Assembly (NCBI GenBank): GCA_965226945.1
Contig: OZ245717.1
Location: 6,324,001 to 6,388,000, forward strand
DNA from: SYLG01 sp965226945
GTDB lineage: Bacteria; Planctomycetota; Planctomycetia; Gemmatales; Gemmataceae
DNA length: 64,000 nucleotides
Direction: 5' to 3'
In this document: positions 53,528 to 62,945 of the stretch, piece by piece
Layout: each line of letters starts with the position of its first letter
Numbering within the stretch: the first letter of the stretch is position 1
Position numbers and translations under genes: made by a program
The notes under the pieces: generated by a model
What the model saw: only the letters and a program-made list of their open reading frames with translations
Told to the model about the DNA's origin: nothing
Databases searched by the model: none

Positions 53528-55465
53528 TCAGGTAATTTCCGGCTCTTCGAGGTAGGTGTAACCGTCGATCGCGTCTTCGTAGAACTTCAGGTACTGGCGC
53601 GATTCGGCGATTGTGATGCGGCCTGCGCGCACCGCTTTCTCCAGTTCGCGGCGCAGCCGGTCCATCAGAATTTCGGACGAATACTGAACATAGGCGAGCA
53701 CCTCGCGAACCGTGTCTCCCTTGATCACTTCGTCGATGATCACTTCGCCGTTTTCATCCTGGTGAATATGCACGGCGTTCGTGTCGCCGAAGAGATTGTG
53801 CAGATCGCCCAGGATTTCCTGATAGGCGCCAAGCAAGAAGGCGCCCAAGTAGTAAGGCTGCCCATCGAAGGGGTGCAATTGCAAGGTGTTGCGCACATCG
53901 CGCAAATCGATGAACTGGTCAATCTTTCCGTCGGAGTCGCAGGTGATGTCGCCCAGCACGGCCTTGCGGGTGGGAACCTCGTTGAGCCGATGAATCGGCA
54001 TCACCGGGAATAGCTGCTTGATCGCCCAGGAGTCGGGCATCGATTGAAACACGGAAAAATTGCAGAAATAGGTGTCGGAAAGGTTGGCTTCGAGGCCCTG
54101 CAATTCCTCGGGGCAGTAATCCAACTCGCGCACCATCTTCAAAATCTTGGTGCTCACCGCCCAGAAAAGCTGCTCGGCCAGGGCGCGGGTTTGCAGCGAC
54201 ACCGATCCGAGGTTGAACATGTTGACGATGTCGTCGACATGCTGGACCGCGTCGTGGTAACACTCGAGGATGTTCTTCTTCTTGACGTCGTGGTAGACGG
54301 CGAAAAGGTCGTGAAGTTGTTGGGGGGCGTCTTCGGGGATCGAGGCGGGCGGCTCGACCCGGTCGAAATTGCTGACGCCGAGCACATCGAAAATGAGCAT
54401 GCTGTGGTAGGCCACCACGGCGCGGCCCGATTCGGAAACGATCGTGGGATGCGCGACGCCGGCTTCGTCGCACACGGTTTTGATGCGGGCGACAACGTCG
54501 TTGGCATATTCTTGCAGAGTGTAGTTCGTACTCGATTCGAAATCGGTCTGGGAACCGTCGTAGTCGATGCCCAGGCCGCCGCCCACATCGAGGAATCTCA
54601 CGCCTGCGCCGTTATTGGCCAGTTCGCAATAAACACGCGCGGCTTCCGTCAAGGCATTTTTGATATGGCGGATATTGGTGATCTGCGAGCCTAGATGGAA
54701 GTGAACGAGCTGGAGGCAGTCCTCCATCCCCTTCGATTTCAAAAGTTCGATCGCCTCGCACACTTCGGCAAGCGTGAGGCCGAACTTCGAGCGGTAGCCG
54801 GCGCTGGAACGCCAGCGCCCTGAACCCTTGGCGGCCAATTTGACGCGGATGCCGATGGCGGGGCGGATGCCCTGTTCTTCGGCGTGGCGGATGATCAATT
54901 CCAGTTCGGTGAATTTCTCCACTACGGGAATGATCTGCTTGCCCAGCTTGCGCGCCATCATCGCCATGCGGATGAATTCATCATCCTTGAAGCCGTTGCA
55001 GATGATGGGCGTGTCGTTGTCGCTGGTGAGCGACAGGACCGCCAACAGTTCGGGCTTCGAGCCCGCTTCGAGACCAAAGCCGAAGGGGCGGCCGAAATCG
55101 AGGATCTCTTCCACAACCTGGCGCTGCTGGTTGACCTTGATGGGGTAAACACACAGATAGCCGCCGCTGAACTCGTTCTCGCTAATCGCGCGGGCGAACG
55201 CCTCGTGGATTTCGCCGACGCGGTGCCTGAGGATGTCGGTGAAGCGCAGCAGGATGGGAAGCTGAATGCCGCGAGCCTGAAGCTGATCGACCAGTTCCTT
55301 CAAGTCGATCGCCGACTTGGGTTCCTTGGAAGGGATGACGGTCAGGTGACCGTTGGGGTTGATGCCGAAGTAGCCCTTTCCCCAGTTGCGCACCCCGTAG
55401 GTTTCCGCGGCTTCGGCGGTCCTCCAGGTTTCTTTTCCCAAATCGGGCTCGGCGCTCTTCAGCAT
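53528..55465 (-). CDS. speA: Biosynthetic arginine decarboxylase
   Basis: This PLP enzyme makes agmatine from arginine, the first step of one putrescine/spermidine route. From ATG 55463-55465, with GAGG nine bases upstream, the protein has 645 residues, as usual for SpeA. The PLP Lys is in VYPIKVNQQRQVV near residue 108. The His/Gly patch is QLVHFHLGSQI, the phosphate loop is FLDVGGGLGIDYDGS, and the Cys/Asp active-site part is DTYFCNFSVFQSMPD. No other polyamine gene is in the window. It ends at a strong terminator. Confidence 0.95.
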   Translation of the reverse strand: MLKSAEPDLGKETWRTAEAAETYGVRNWGKGYFGINPNGHLTVIPSKEPKSAIDLKELVDQLQARGIQLPILLRFTDILRHRVGEIHEAFARAISENEFSGGYLCVYPIKVNQQRQVVEEILDFGRPFGFGLEAGSKPELLAVLSLTSDNDTPIICNGFKDDEFIRMAMMARKLGKQIIPVVEKFTELELIIRHAEEQGIRPAIGIRVKLAAKGSGRWRSSAGYRSKFGLTLAEVCEAIELLKSKGMEDCLQLVHFHLGSQITNIRHIKNALTEAARVYCELANNGAGVRFLDVGGGLGIDYDGSQTDFESSTNYTLQEYANDVVARIKTVCDEAGVAHPTIVSESGRAVVAYHSMLIFDVLGVSNFDRVEPPASIPEDAPQQLHDLFAVYHDVKKKNILECYHDAVQHVDDIVNMFNLGSVSLQTRALAEQLFWAVSTKILKMVRELDYCPEELQGLEANLSDTYFCNFSVFQSMPDSWAIKQLFPVMPIHRLNEVPTRKAVLGDITCDSDGKIDQFIDLRDVRNTLQLHPFDGQPYYLGAFLLGAYQEILGDLHNLFGDTNAVHIHQDENGEVIIDEVIKGDTVREVLAYVQYSSEILMDRLRRELEKAVRAGRITIAESRQYLKFYEDAIDGYTYLEEPEIT

Positions 55466-55564
55466 TCGTGAATTCCTCAACCTGAAAGCCTAAATCCCGG
55501 GCTTCCGAATGACTTAGGATCGACAGTCAGACTCCAGTACGCAAGGTCAATCCGCGGATCTTCA

Positions 55565-56269
55565 TCAGATCGTCAAGTCCAAACCGCTCTGGTGGGTCTT
55601 CAGATAGGCTTCGATCTCTTCCTTGCTCGCCGCAAACTTCGGCTTGGTCGCTTCGTTGAGCGAGACAAAGCGCGATTTGCCCTGATCGTAGGCCATCACG
55701 GTGCCGGTTTCAAAATGGTAAACCCAACCATGCAGACGCAAGCTGCCCGCCGCGATCGCCTCGCGTACAAAAGGGTATGATTTGGCATGCTCCAGCTGTT
55801 GTATGACGTTCCGCTCGATCGCCACGGCCAAAACTTCGTCGGGAGTCATGCCGGCTGTATCACGCTTCAGATCGGCGAGGATCGGCTTGGAATAGGTAAG
55901 CCATTTTTGCACTTCAGGTAGGTGAGAAAGGGCATCCATTTGCAAGAGGCCATGCACCGCGCCGCACTTGGCGTGCCCGCACAAAATCAGGTCGCGAACT
56001 TTAAGCTGCTTGATGGCGTATTCCATCGTGGCCGCTTCGGCGGAAGGGTGCGTGCAGGTGGCGGGAGTGACGATGTTTCCCGCATTGCGCATGATGAACA
56101 GCTCGCCCGGACCGGTCTGGGTGAGCATGTCGGGGCTGATGCGGCTGTCGGAGCAGGTGATGAAGAGCGCTTGCGGCTTTTGACCCGAGCCTAACTTTTT
56201 GAAAAGCTGCTCTTGAGTGCCGTGAACCGATTTTTGAAAATCGAAAACGCCTTTGATGATTCGTGTCAT
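55565..56269 (-). CDS. Beta-carbonic anhydrase
   Basis: The 234-residue enzyme hydrates CO2 to bicarbonate. Zinc ligands are visible: Cys39 (TCSDSRI), Asp41/Arg43 dyad, His99 and Cys102 (GHAKCGAVHG). The RNAGNIV and EYAIKQL stretches are family marks. It lies 99 bp upstream of speA on the same strand; the two may share regulation. The length suits the plant-type bacterial clade. Divergent to the kinase gene. Confidence 0.94.
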   Translation of the reverse strand: MTRIIKGVFDFQKSVHGTQEQLFKKLGSGQKPQALFITCSDSRISPDMLTQTGPGELFIMRNAGNIVTPATCTHPSAEAATMEYAIKQLKVRDLILCGHAKCGAVHGLLQMDALSHLPEVQKWLTYSKPILADLKRDTAGMTPDEVLAVAIERNVIQQLEHAKSYPFVREAIAAGSLRLHGWVYHFETGTVMAYDQGKSRFVSLNEATKPKFAASKEEIEAYLKTHQSGLDLTI

Positions 56270-56446
56270 GCGCCGTCCCGCCGAAATGTTATGGGCACCT
56301 TTTCACCATGATAGGTCTCAGACTCTCAGCAAGTGCAGACCTTTGCCCCGAAAGATAAGAAAACTTGTGCCGATCGGTGCCGGCCTCTTAGGATTTCCCT
56401 TGGCATTTACATTGCTTGGTTGCGGAAGGCTGGTTTGGGCGCCAAC

Positions 56447-59173
56447 ATGACAGAATCCACCGTATCCTGCCCGTCGCCGGAAGATCTGGTCCGGTTGAAA
56501 AATGACGCAGACCTCGATCCGCAAATCAAGGAGAAACTGCAAAAGCACCTGGCTGGGTGCAAGATTTGCCAGCGAACACTACGCGAAGAACTCCAGCAGT
56601 TAAATAAACAAGCCAACATCGCGAATACGCCCAAAAAACCGGAGAGCTCGGGCTTTCCGCCGCCTCGATCCAGCGCGCCTCTTGGCTCCCCGTCCGGTTC
56701 GAAGCCCGACCACAAGACCGACCAGAATCAGCCGCAAGGCGCCGACGAGATGCATACTTCCGGCGACACGGTGAAGTACGACTCGGAACCGGCCTCGGAC
56801 AAACCTTTTCCGTTTCTGGATCCTCCGGAAGAAGAAGGGGAACTTGGCTGGCTTTCCAACTACCGTGTCTACCGCGTCGTCGGCACCGGCGGCATGGGCG
56901 TGGTGTTCGAGGCTCAAGACAAAGACCTGAAAAGGCGCGTGGCGCTCAAGGTGCTTCGCTCCGACTTGGGCGACGACACCTATCGGCATCGCTTCCTGCA
57001 AGAAGCGCGTTTGGCAGGTCAACTGCAAAACGAGCATATCGTCACGATCTTTCGCGTGGGCGAGTGGACCGGCCCCGACGCCAGGAGCGTTCCTTTTTTG
57101 GCCATGGAATTCCTCCATGGAGAAAGCTTGGAAGCGAGGCTCATTCGCGATGGCACCATGCCGGTGCGCGAAGCGCTGCGGGTCTGCCGCCAGGTTGCCG
57201 AAGGGTTATGGGACGCGCACCAGGCGAACTTGATTCACCGCGATATCAAGCCTGCGAACATTTGGCTGGAAGCGCACCCGACCACCGGCGAATTCAAACG
57301 GGTCAAAATTCTCGACTTCGGTCTGGCCAAGCCGGTCAACCAGGAATCGACCTTGACCCATCACGGCATGGTGGTGGGCACCCCCAGTTACATGGCGCCC
57401 GAGCAGATCTATGGGTTGCCCTGCGATCAGCGCACCGACCTCTTTGGTCTGGGCTGCCTGATGTTCAAGTGCCTGGCGGGCAAGACCCCGTTCCAGGGCG
57501 AAAACACGATGGCCGTGCTCAAGGCCACCGTCGAAGCCAATTCTCCCGACCTTCATGGGGCGAGCAAATCGCTGCCCAGGGATATCGTCAAGCTCCTGGA
57601 CGACATGCTCGCCAAGGACCCGGACAACCGGATTCCCACGGCCCGCGAGGTCTGCCGCCGCATCGATGACCTCCTTGGGGAAAGCCCAAGCGATTACGGC
57701 TCCAATCGCAAGGTTTCCCAAGGGTTTCCCTCGATTTCCGGATCGTCGAAGCCGGAATCGGGGGGAATCAAAAAGCGCAGCATCGCCATCATGTTGAGTG
57801 CCGCGGTGATCCTGCTTGCGATCTCCTATCCCATCGTGACGATCATCCTCAGGCAATCGCCGGTGGTGCCGGTGCCCGATGTGAAGATCGGCTTTCTCTT
57901 TTCGCAAACCGGACCTGGCGCGCTGCGTGAAAAATCGATCCTCGATATCAGCAAATTGGCGATCGCGAAGATTACCAAGGACGGCCCTTTGCTTGGCCGC
58001 AAGGTGATCGTCGTGGAGAAGGACGGCAAGTCCGACCCTCTCGGCTTTGCCAAGGGGGCGATCGAGCTATTTGAAAATGACAAGGTTGCGGCGACGTTTG
58101 GGTGCACCACTCCGGCAAGCCGGCGCAAGGTTGGCGAAATCCTCAAGGATTACCATGGCCTGCACTTTTTCCCCTGCGTGAGCGAAGGGGTCGAAGAGAT
58201 TCCCGGCCTGGTGCATCTGGGGCCGATTCCTAACCAATTGATCGATCCGGTGCTCGAATACAGTTTGAAGTCGCCGGCGAAGAAGGGGAATCAGCGCAAG
58301 GTATTTTTCATCGGCATGGACGAGGTCGGTTCGCGCGTTTGCGGGCATGTCACGCGCATGCTCGTCGAAAAGACCTTTTCGAGCACCCATCAATTTTCGG
58401 GTGCGGAGTTCATTCCGATCAAGGAACCGTTCGATCAGGTCAAGTCGGTCGTGGATAAGGTGAAAGCGGTCAATCCCGAATTGATTCTCACGACGGTGCC
58501 CAACCCCGAGGTGTTGAGAGTGCTCATGGCGGCGATCCGGGGCGCCGGAATGAAGGCCAAGGATTATCCCGTCTATCACCTCACGCTCGATGAGGTCGCC
58601 TTGGCGCTGGTCGAGGCGAAGGCGCCGGGCCTGCTTGAAGGCGACTTTGCCGTGGCCAACTATTTCAAGACGCTACGAAGCAACGCCAACGCCGAATTTC
58701 TCAAGCTGGTTCACCGCGAGATGGGGGCAGGAACGCCGGTATCCGACACCATGGTGAAGGCGTACACGGCGGTCCACCTTTGGGCCGAAGCGGTCAAGAA
58801 AGCCGGTAGCTTCGATAAGGACCTGATCATGCACGCGCTGCATGAGGGGAAATGGGAAAGCCCGGCGGGCCCTGCCGATGTTCTTGAAAACGACCATACC
58901 CAGTACAAGATGCGCATTGCCCAGGTGCGCAACAAGGAATTGATCTCGGTAGACGAATCGAACGGTCTGGCGCCCGACATTTACCCCCATTACATGCCGA
59001 TGTCACAGCGAGCTCGCGACCAGCAGATCATGGCCAAGGACCGGTGGTTGACGATCACGCGCAACCTGCAAACCGCGTTTCTGGACAATGAAAAATACTC
59101 CGACTGGGAGAATCGAACCAATTCCGTCCCGTTGAAAATCGATCTGGCTCCCTGGTGGTCCGATCCTCGCTAA
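56447..59173 (+). CDS. Membrane Ser/Thr protein kinase fused to an extracytoplasmic urea/amide-binding (UrtA-like) sensor
   Basis: From ATG 56447 the protein has 908 residues. It begins with a zinc-finger-like H34-x3-C38-x2-C41 segment similar to anti-sigma/ZAS domains, then a Pro/Ser linker. The Hanks kinase (about 140-410) is complete: GTGGMG 147-152, Lys168 (VALKVLR), HRDIKPAN with Asp266, DFG Asp290, GTPSYMAPE 311-319. One membrane helix lies at about 445-468. The outer 440 residues match type I periplasmic ligand-binding proteins of the urea/short amide class (UrtA, AmiC, FmdD): VKIGFLFSQTGP, FGCTTPASRRKVGEI, LVHLGPIPNQLIDPV, TMVKAYTAVHLWAEA. It would sense an outside solute and phosphorylate cytoplasmic targets. 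Confidence 0.9.
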   Translation: MTESTVSCPSPEDLVRLKNDADLDPQIKEKLQKHLAGCKICQRTLREELQQLNKQANIANTPKKPESSGFPPPRSSAPLGSPSGSKPDHKTDQNQPQGADEMHTSGDTVKYDSEPASDKPFPFLDPPEEEGELGWLSNYRVYRVVGTGGMGVVFEAQDKDLKRRVALKVLRSDLGDDTYRHRFLQEARLAGQLQNEHIVTIFRVGEWTGPDARSVPFLAMEFLHGESLEARLIRDGTMPVREALRVCRQVAEGLWDAHQANLIHRDIKPANIWLEAHPTTGEFKRVKILDFGLAKPVNQESTLTHHGMVVGTPSYMAPEQIYGLPCDQRTDLFGLGCLMFKCLAGKTPFQGENTMAVLKATVEANSPDLHGASKSLPRDIVKLLDDMLAKDPDNRIPTAREVCRRIDDLLGESPSDYGSNRKVSQGFPSISGSSKPESGGIKKRSIAIMLSAAVILLAISYPIVTIILRQSPVVPVPDVKIGFLFSQTGPGALREKSILDISKLAIAKITKDGPLLGRKVIVVEKDGKSDPLGFAKGAIELFENDKVAATFGCTTPASRRKVGEILKDYHGLHFFPCVSEGVEEIPGLVHLGPIPNQLIDPVLEYSLKSPAKKGNQRKVFFIGMDEVGSRVCGHVTRMLVEKTFSSTHQFSGAEFIPIKEPFDQVKSVVDKVKAVNPELILTTVPNPEVLRVLMAAIRGAGMKAKDYPVYHLTLDEVALALVEAKAPGLLEGDFAVANYFKTLRSNANAEFLKLVHREMGAGTPVSDTMVKAYTAVHLWAEAVKKAGSFDKDLIMHALHEGKWESPAGPADVLENDHTQYKMRIAQVRNKELISVDESNGLAPDIYPHYMPMSQRARDQQIMAKDRWLTITRNLQTAFLDNEKYSDWENRTNSVPLKIDLAPWWSDPR

Positions 59174-59198
59174 ACGGGTGGTCCGAGCCTCGTTAAAC
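59154..59198 (+). repeat. Tandem duplication of a gene's last codons and stop (23-bp unit)
   Basis: GGTGGTCCGATCCTCGCTAA plus AC (59154-59175) is repeated as GGTGGTCCGAGCCTCGTTAA plus AC (59177-59198), 20 of 22 matches. Copy 1 contains the kinase gene's final codons and TAA; copy 2 is in the 3' flank. It is the same type of event as at 29.5 kb and 13.2 kb. Confidence 0.9.
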
Positions 59199-59320
59199 GA
59201 GGATCCGCCCCGCGCCAGGCGGGTGTTCCCGAGGGCGGCAAACCGCTGGTGCAACCCAATCTGTCCGAAAGTCCCAGGCCGCGAGATTTTGCCACGTTTT
59301 TCTTTGCGAGCAATTGAAGC

Positions 59321-60190
59321 ATGATCATTTATGACCGCAATGCCTGGTTCAAAATTTCGACCAGCTACAAGGGAACCGTTCTTCCCGCGACCCTGACCCG
59401 GGTGGCCATGATCACCGCCTTGAGTCTGGTGTTGCACATCCTCAAGGAGATCTTGCCCAAAGAATACTCCCTGCCCAATCTCGATCCGCTGGGGCATACC
59501 GTGCTCGGTTCGACGATTGGTTTGTTGATCGTGTTTCGCACCAATTCATCCAATGCGCGCTATTGGGAGGCTCGCTCTAACTGGGGTATGCTGATCAACA
59601 GCGCCCGCAGCCTGGCGCGCATGGGCCAGGTCTATGCGGGGGGCAAGGCCTCGGACCTGGCCGAACTGATCAGTGCCTACGTCATCGCGGTCAAGCAAAA
59701 CTTGCGCAACGACACCGATCTGGAGGAAATCAGCCATCTGGTTCCGGGCAAGTTGTTCGAGCAAGCAAGCCGGGCCGGCAATGCGCCCACGATTTTGGCG
59801 CGGGCCATCAGCGAGTGGATTTTTGCGCGCTACGCCGAGGCGAAATTGGACATTCGCATCGCCAACAACATGGAGACGATTCTGGCGAAGATGGTCGATT
59901 CCCAAGGCGGCTGCGAAAAGATCCTCAAGACGCCGCTTCCGTTCGTGTACGCCGCCCTGATCAAGCAAACCCTGATGATTTATCTGTTCACATTGCCCTT
60001 TGTGCTGGTCGAGCGCATGGGGCTCGCCGGTCCGCTCATTGTCGCGGTCGTGTCTTTGGGCATGCTTGGCATTGAGGAAGCCGGTGTCGAGACCGAAGCA
60101 CCGTTCGCCACGGACGCCAATGATCTTCCGTTGGAGCAGTTCTGCTTGACGATCGTGAGGGATACGCATCAGGTGACAAGCGACAAATAA
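59321..60190 (+). CDS. Bestrophin-family (UPF0187) channel protein
   Basis: The 289-residue integral membrane protein has the bestrophin marks: N-terminal YDRNAWFKISTSYKGTVLP, then GLLIVFRTNSSNARYWEAR and NWGMLINSARSLAR, with late helices containing FTLPFVLVERMG. Bacterial members form pentameric anion or Na+ channels. It lies 147 bp after the kinase gene and may or may not be in the same transcript. The gene after it is 14 bp away. Confidence 0.9.
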   Translation: MIIYDRNAWFKISTSYKGTVLPATLTRVAMITALSLVLHILKEILPKEYSLPNLDPLGHTVLGSTIGLLIVFRTNSSNARYWEARSNWGMLINSARSLARMGQVYAGGKASDLAELISAYVIAVKQNLRNDTDLEEISHLVPGKLFEQASRAGNAPTILARAISEWIFARYAEAKLDIRIANNMETILAKMVDSQGGCEKILKTPLPFVYAALIKQTLMIYLFTLPFVLVERMGLAGPLIVAVVSLGMLGIEEAGVETEAPFATDANDLPLEQFCLTIVRDTHQVTSDK

Positions 60191-60204
60191 AGTGAGGGGA
60201 ATCG

Positions 60205-60783
60205 ATGGGGTCCGAGAATTCGGGATCGCCATTAAGGAAGACTTCGACAAATCTGCAGAGCGTGAAGTGGGTTGTCATCCTGGCAATGGCTGGGGTAGGT
60301 TCCGCGCTGGGGTACTTTGTCGCGGCCCAAGCCATCGTCCTATCCACGATATTTGCCCTGTTTTTTGGGTTGCTGTTTCGAGTGCTCGTGCCGAAAACAC
60401 ACCGTCCCATGGTGCCTGCTTGTGCCATTCAAATGGGCCATGGCTTTTCGGTATGCGTGGGCATCGCCATCATCTTTGGTCTTCAACTCAAGGTTTCGAG
60501 GCCGGTCAGTCTATTCGACATCGTGGACGGCGTCGTCCTCGTCGCAATCCCCATGTGGCTGGCCTTTCGGCCCACATGGTCCGTCTGTGCGGTTCTCGCT
60601 CTTTACCAAACGATTGGTATCGCTGTGGAGGGGCACGAGATCTTCGAGGAGCCAGCGGCCATGCGCTTAAAGTTTCTTATCGTTCACGTTTTTTGGCGCT
60701 TCGCCGGTCTGATAGGGTGCAGTCCCCCTACGGAGCCGAAGCGTCGAGCGATTGCCCCAGGAGGATCGGAAGAAAGGGGTTGA
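60205..60783 (+). CDS. Unknown membrane protein, C-terminus replaced by insertion-sequence DNA
   Basis: The 192-residue frame has about four hydrophobic segments (WVVILAMAGVGSALGYFVAA, IVLSTIFALFFGLLFRVLV, GFSVCVGIAIIFGLQL, IVDGVVLVAIPMWLAF). It starts 14 bp after the bestrophin stop. At 60715 it runs into the left end of the ISKra4-type element, so its last about 23 codons (from GCSPPTEPKR on) are IS sequence. The original 3' end is lost; no continuation of the frame is evident past the IS at 62425. Likely a damaged gene. Confidence 0.75.
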   Translation: MGSENSGSPLRKTSTNLQSVKWVVILAMAGVGSALGYFVAAQAIVLSTIFALFFGLLFRVLVPKTHRPMVPACAIQMGHGFSVCVGIAIIFGLQLKVSRPVSLFDIVDGVVLVAIPMWLAFRPTWSVCAVLALYQTIGIAVEGHEIFEEPAAMRLKFLIVHVFWRFAGLIGCSPPTEPKRRAIAPGGSEERG

Positions 60784-62424
60784 GTCTTTGAAAAAGGTTT
60801 GAAGAACGAGGCGCCTTCCCTTCAAAAGCATTAGCAAAAAGAAACCCATGAAGGAAAGGACGCCTCATGTCGTACTCTATGCATTTGCTTTCGGGATCGG
60901 CAACGGCTGGGTCGGTGGAAGTTTCGAAGAATTGTTTCGAGGGTCTTTTCAAGGGTGCCGAGTGGCGGTCTCTGATCGAGGCCAGCATCATGGACTTGGT
61001 CCGGGTAGTTCAAACGTTTTTGGGAAAGCCCGGTTCGGCGTCGTCGGTTTATGCATTTGAACGGGAATTAGAGCAAGCCGGCCGAGAGTTTCTTCGTGGG
61101 CTCGTTCAATGGGTATTCAATCACCTTGAAGGAGGCGATACGGCAGTTCTTCCAAAGCATGTGGTTTTTGAATCGGCTTCGTACACGCTTATCAAGAAAA
61201 AAACCCGGCAAGATGTTTGGACCCGATTTGGGAAAATATCGATGTGGCGGTTCGGCTATCGGTCCACGATCAAGGGTCATGATCTTTCCATATTTCCCCT
61301 AGCCAAGGTTCTTGGGCTAATCCACGGTGCAACGCCCGGTTTGGCGGAAGAGGTAGCACGATTGCTTGGCGAGGGGGGCATGACGCAAAGCCGAACCATG
61401 GATCGTCTTGCCAGGGATTTTGGAATTCATTTCGGAGTGAAAAAGCTAAGGCAGTTAGCGGGGGCGGTCTCCGAGGCGATGGCGGAGGAACGTCACCAAG
61501 CCCAGGTGGACCGGTTGGAGCAATTGCTGATACAGGCAGATCGATCAAGCGGCGTCCACAAACCCGTAATCGCAGTGGGCCGGGACGGCGTAACCCTTGG
61601 AATGCGGATCAAGCTTGGCCGGTTGTTTGAAGTGGCAGCGACCGGAACGGTAACGGTGTTCGACCGGCGAGGCAATCGCTTGGGAACGGTGTATCTTGCT
61701 TATGTGCCCGAGCCAGGGCAACCAACCATGACGCGGGAACTGACAAGGCTTTTGAAGGACCTAATGAATCGTTGGAAAGGCCCGATGCCTCGGATGTGCT
61801 ATGTCACGGATGCGGGGGAAAACGAAACAGGTTATTACCAAAAAGTTCTGAAACCGATGAAGCACCCTGTTACGGGCAAGCCACTGGAATGGATCCGGGT
61901 TCTGGATTTTTACCACGCGACTGTGCGGGTCTGGACGATGGCGGAACTGATCTTCGGAAAAAGAATCCGAGGAACACGCTGGGCGAGGAAGATGCTCAAG
62001 TGGTTGAAGTTGCCGGGCGGGATCAACCGGATTCTCCATTCGGCCGCGGCGATGCGGGACGGTTACCTAGCCAAATCAAAACGGAAGGAGTTTGACCAAG
62101 CCTATCGTTACCTACGCACGCGGATGGCATTCATGAAATACGACCAATACCGCAAAAGGGGGATTCCCCAGGGAAGCGGCATTACCGAGGCCGCCTGCAA
62201 AACGGTTTACACCCAAAGGCTGAAACTGAGCGGGATGTCCTGGAAACGAGACGGGGCGCAGACGATTATCAATCTTCGCGTGATGATTTTAAGCGGAGTT
62301 TGGGACGAGGCATTCAAGGGATTCCTCCTGCAATCGGTGGAACCCAAAGTGAGGGGGCAAGCCAATTCCACTATTCGAGATCTTCAAATCGCCGCATAAT
62401 CGGCGCAGCTGGGAGACTGCACCC
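60715..62424 (+). mobile_element. ISKra4-type insertion sequence
   Basis: The 1710-bp element is bounded by inverted repeats GGGTGCAGTCCCCC (left, 60715) and GGGTGCAGTCTCCC (right, as complement ending 62424), 13 of 14 matching. It carries one transposase. No clear target duplication was seen in the flanks (TCTGATA / GTTTAGA). It truncates the membrane-protein gene at its left side. Confidence 0.85.
60867..62399 (+). CDS. ISKra4-family transposase
   Basis: The 510-residue transposase has the family marks VGRDGVTLGM (first acidic residue), CYVTDAGENETGYY and VLDFYHA, and the C-terminal block IPQGSGITEAACKTVYTQRL with MSWKRDGAQTIINLR. The frame is intact, so the element may be active. Confidence 0.9.
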   Translation: MSYSMHLLSGSATAGSVEVSKNCFEGLFKGAEWRSLIEASIMDLVRVVQTFLGKPGSASSVYAFERELEQAGREFLRGLVQWVFNHLEGGDTAVLPKHVVFESASYTLIKKKTRQDVWTRFGKISMWRFGYRSTIKGHDLSIFPLAKVLGLIHGATPGLAEEVARLLGEGGMTQSRTMDRLARDFGIHFGVKKLRQLAGAVSEAMAEERHQAQVDRLEQLLIQADRSSGVHKPVIAVGRDGVTLGMRIKLGRLFEVAATGTVTVFDRRGNRLGTVYLAYVPEPGQPTMTRELTRLLKDLMNRWKGPMPRMCYVTDAGENETGYYQKVLKPMKHPVTGKPLEWIRVLDFYHATVRVWTMAELIFGKRIRGTRWARKMLKWLKLPGGINRILHSAAAMRDGYLAKSKRKEFDQAYRYLRTRMAFMKYDQYRKRGIPQGSGITEAACKTVYTQRLKLSGMSWKRDGAQTIINLRVMILSGVWDEAFKGFLLQSVEPKVRGQANSTIRDLQIAA

Positions 62425-62841
62425 GTTTAGAACGCGCTTAAATTCAAAGATCCTTTTATCCTTGGGGAAAGCCCCCTTAAAATCAACTCAGTAACTCCTC
62501 GACAAGTTCTTCCGCGTCTCGGCCCGCTTCGCTTTCGGCGATGCGGGCCTTGCTCGAGCAAAAACCAGAATCGGCATAAATCCTGTGCTACTAGCGATAC
62601 CGTCCAAGCGACCGATGGCCTCGGTGTGAAATGCTTGCGCTTTTCTGAATGCCACAACTCCAACTGCGAGGCCGTTCAATCGCGCCGACAGCTTCGAATC
62701 GTCCCTCCAGCCCTTGAATTCCTAAAATTTAGAGTTAAAATTCTATGCAACGAGAAGTGGTGTGCATTAACGCCGCTTTTCCTAAAATCGGATGACTAGA
62801 TAAATCGCAACCCAAAAATTTTGGGAGGCGAGTTGATCAGT
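62425..62841. other. Gene-poor stretch right of the insertion sequence, possible gene remnants
   Basis: No intact gene is supported. On the minus strand, about 62487-62573 reads KARIAESEAGRDAEELVEE and then LLS-stop, which looks like the end of a small helical protein (antitoxin-like in composition), but TAG stops precede it in frame and no start exists. Upstream segments in other frames may be its disrupted remainder. This is tentative. Confidence 0.35.
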
Positions 62842-62901
62842 AAGCCGGCGCGGTGGATCACCCAGGAGTGATTCCCCACGTCGGCTTTTTTTGTTTTTTT
62901 T
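62842..62901 (+). promoter_or_regulatory. Terminator-like hairpin in the leader of the DUF3309 gene
   Basis: AAGCCG (62842-62847) pairs with CGGCTT (62882-62887); an inner stem pairs GGATCAC with GTGATTCC. It is followed by TTTTTTTG and seven more T residues. No gene lies just upstream, and the small membrane-protein gene starts 44 bp after the T-run, so this may be an attenuator, or the end of a small RNA. Confidence 0.6.
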
Positions 62902-62945
62902 AATGTTTCGATCCCATCCGCCGGATGGATAGGAAGAGGTGATTT

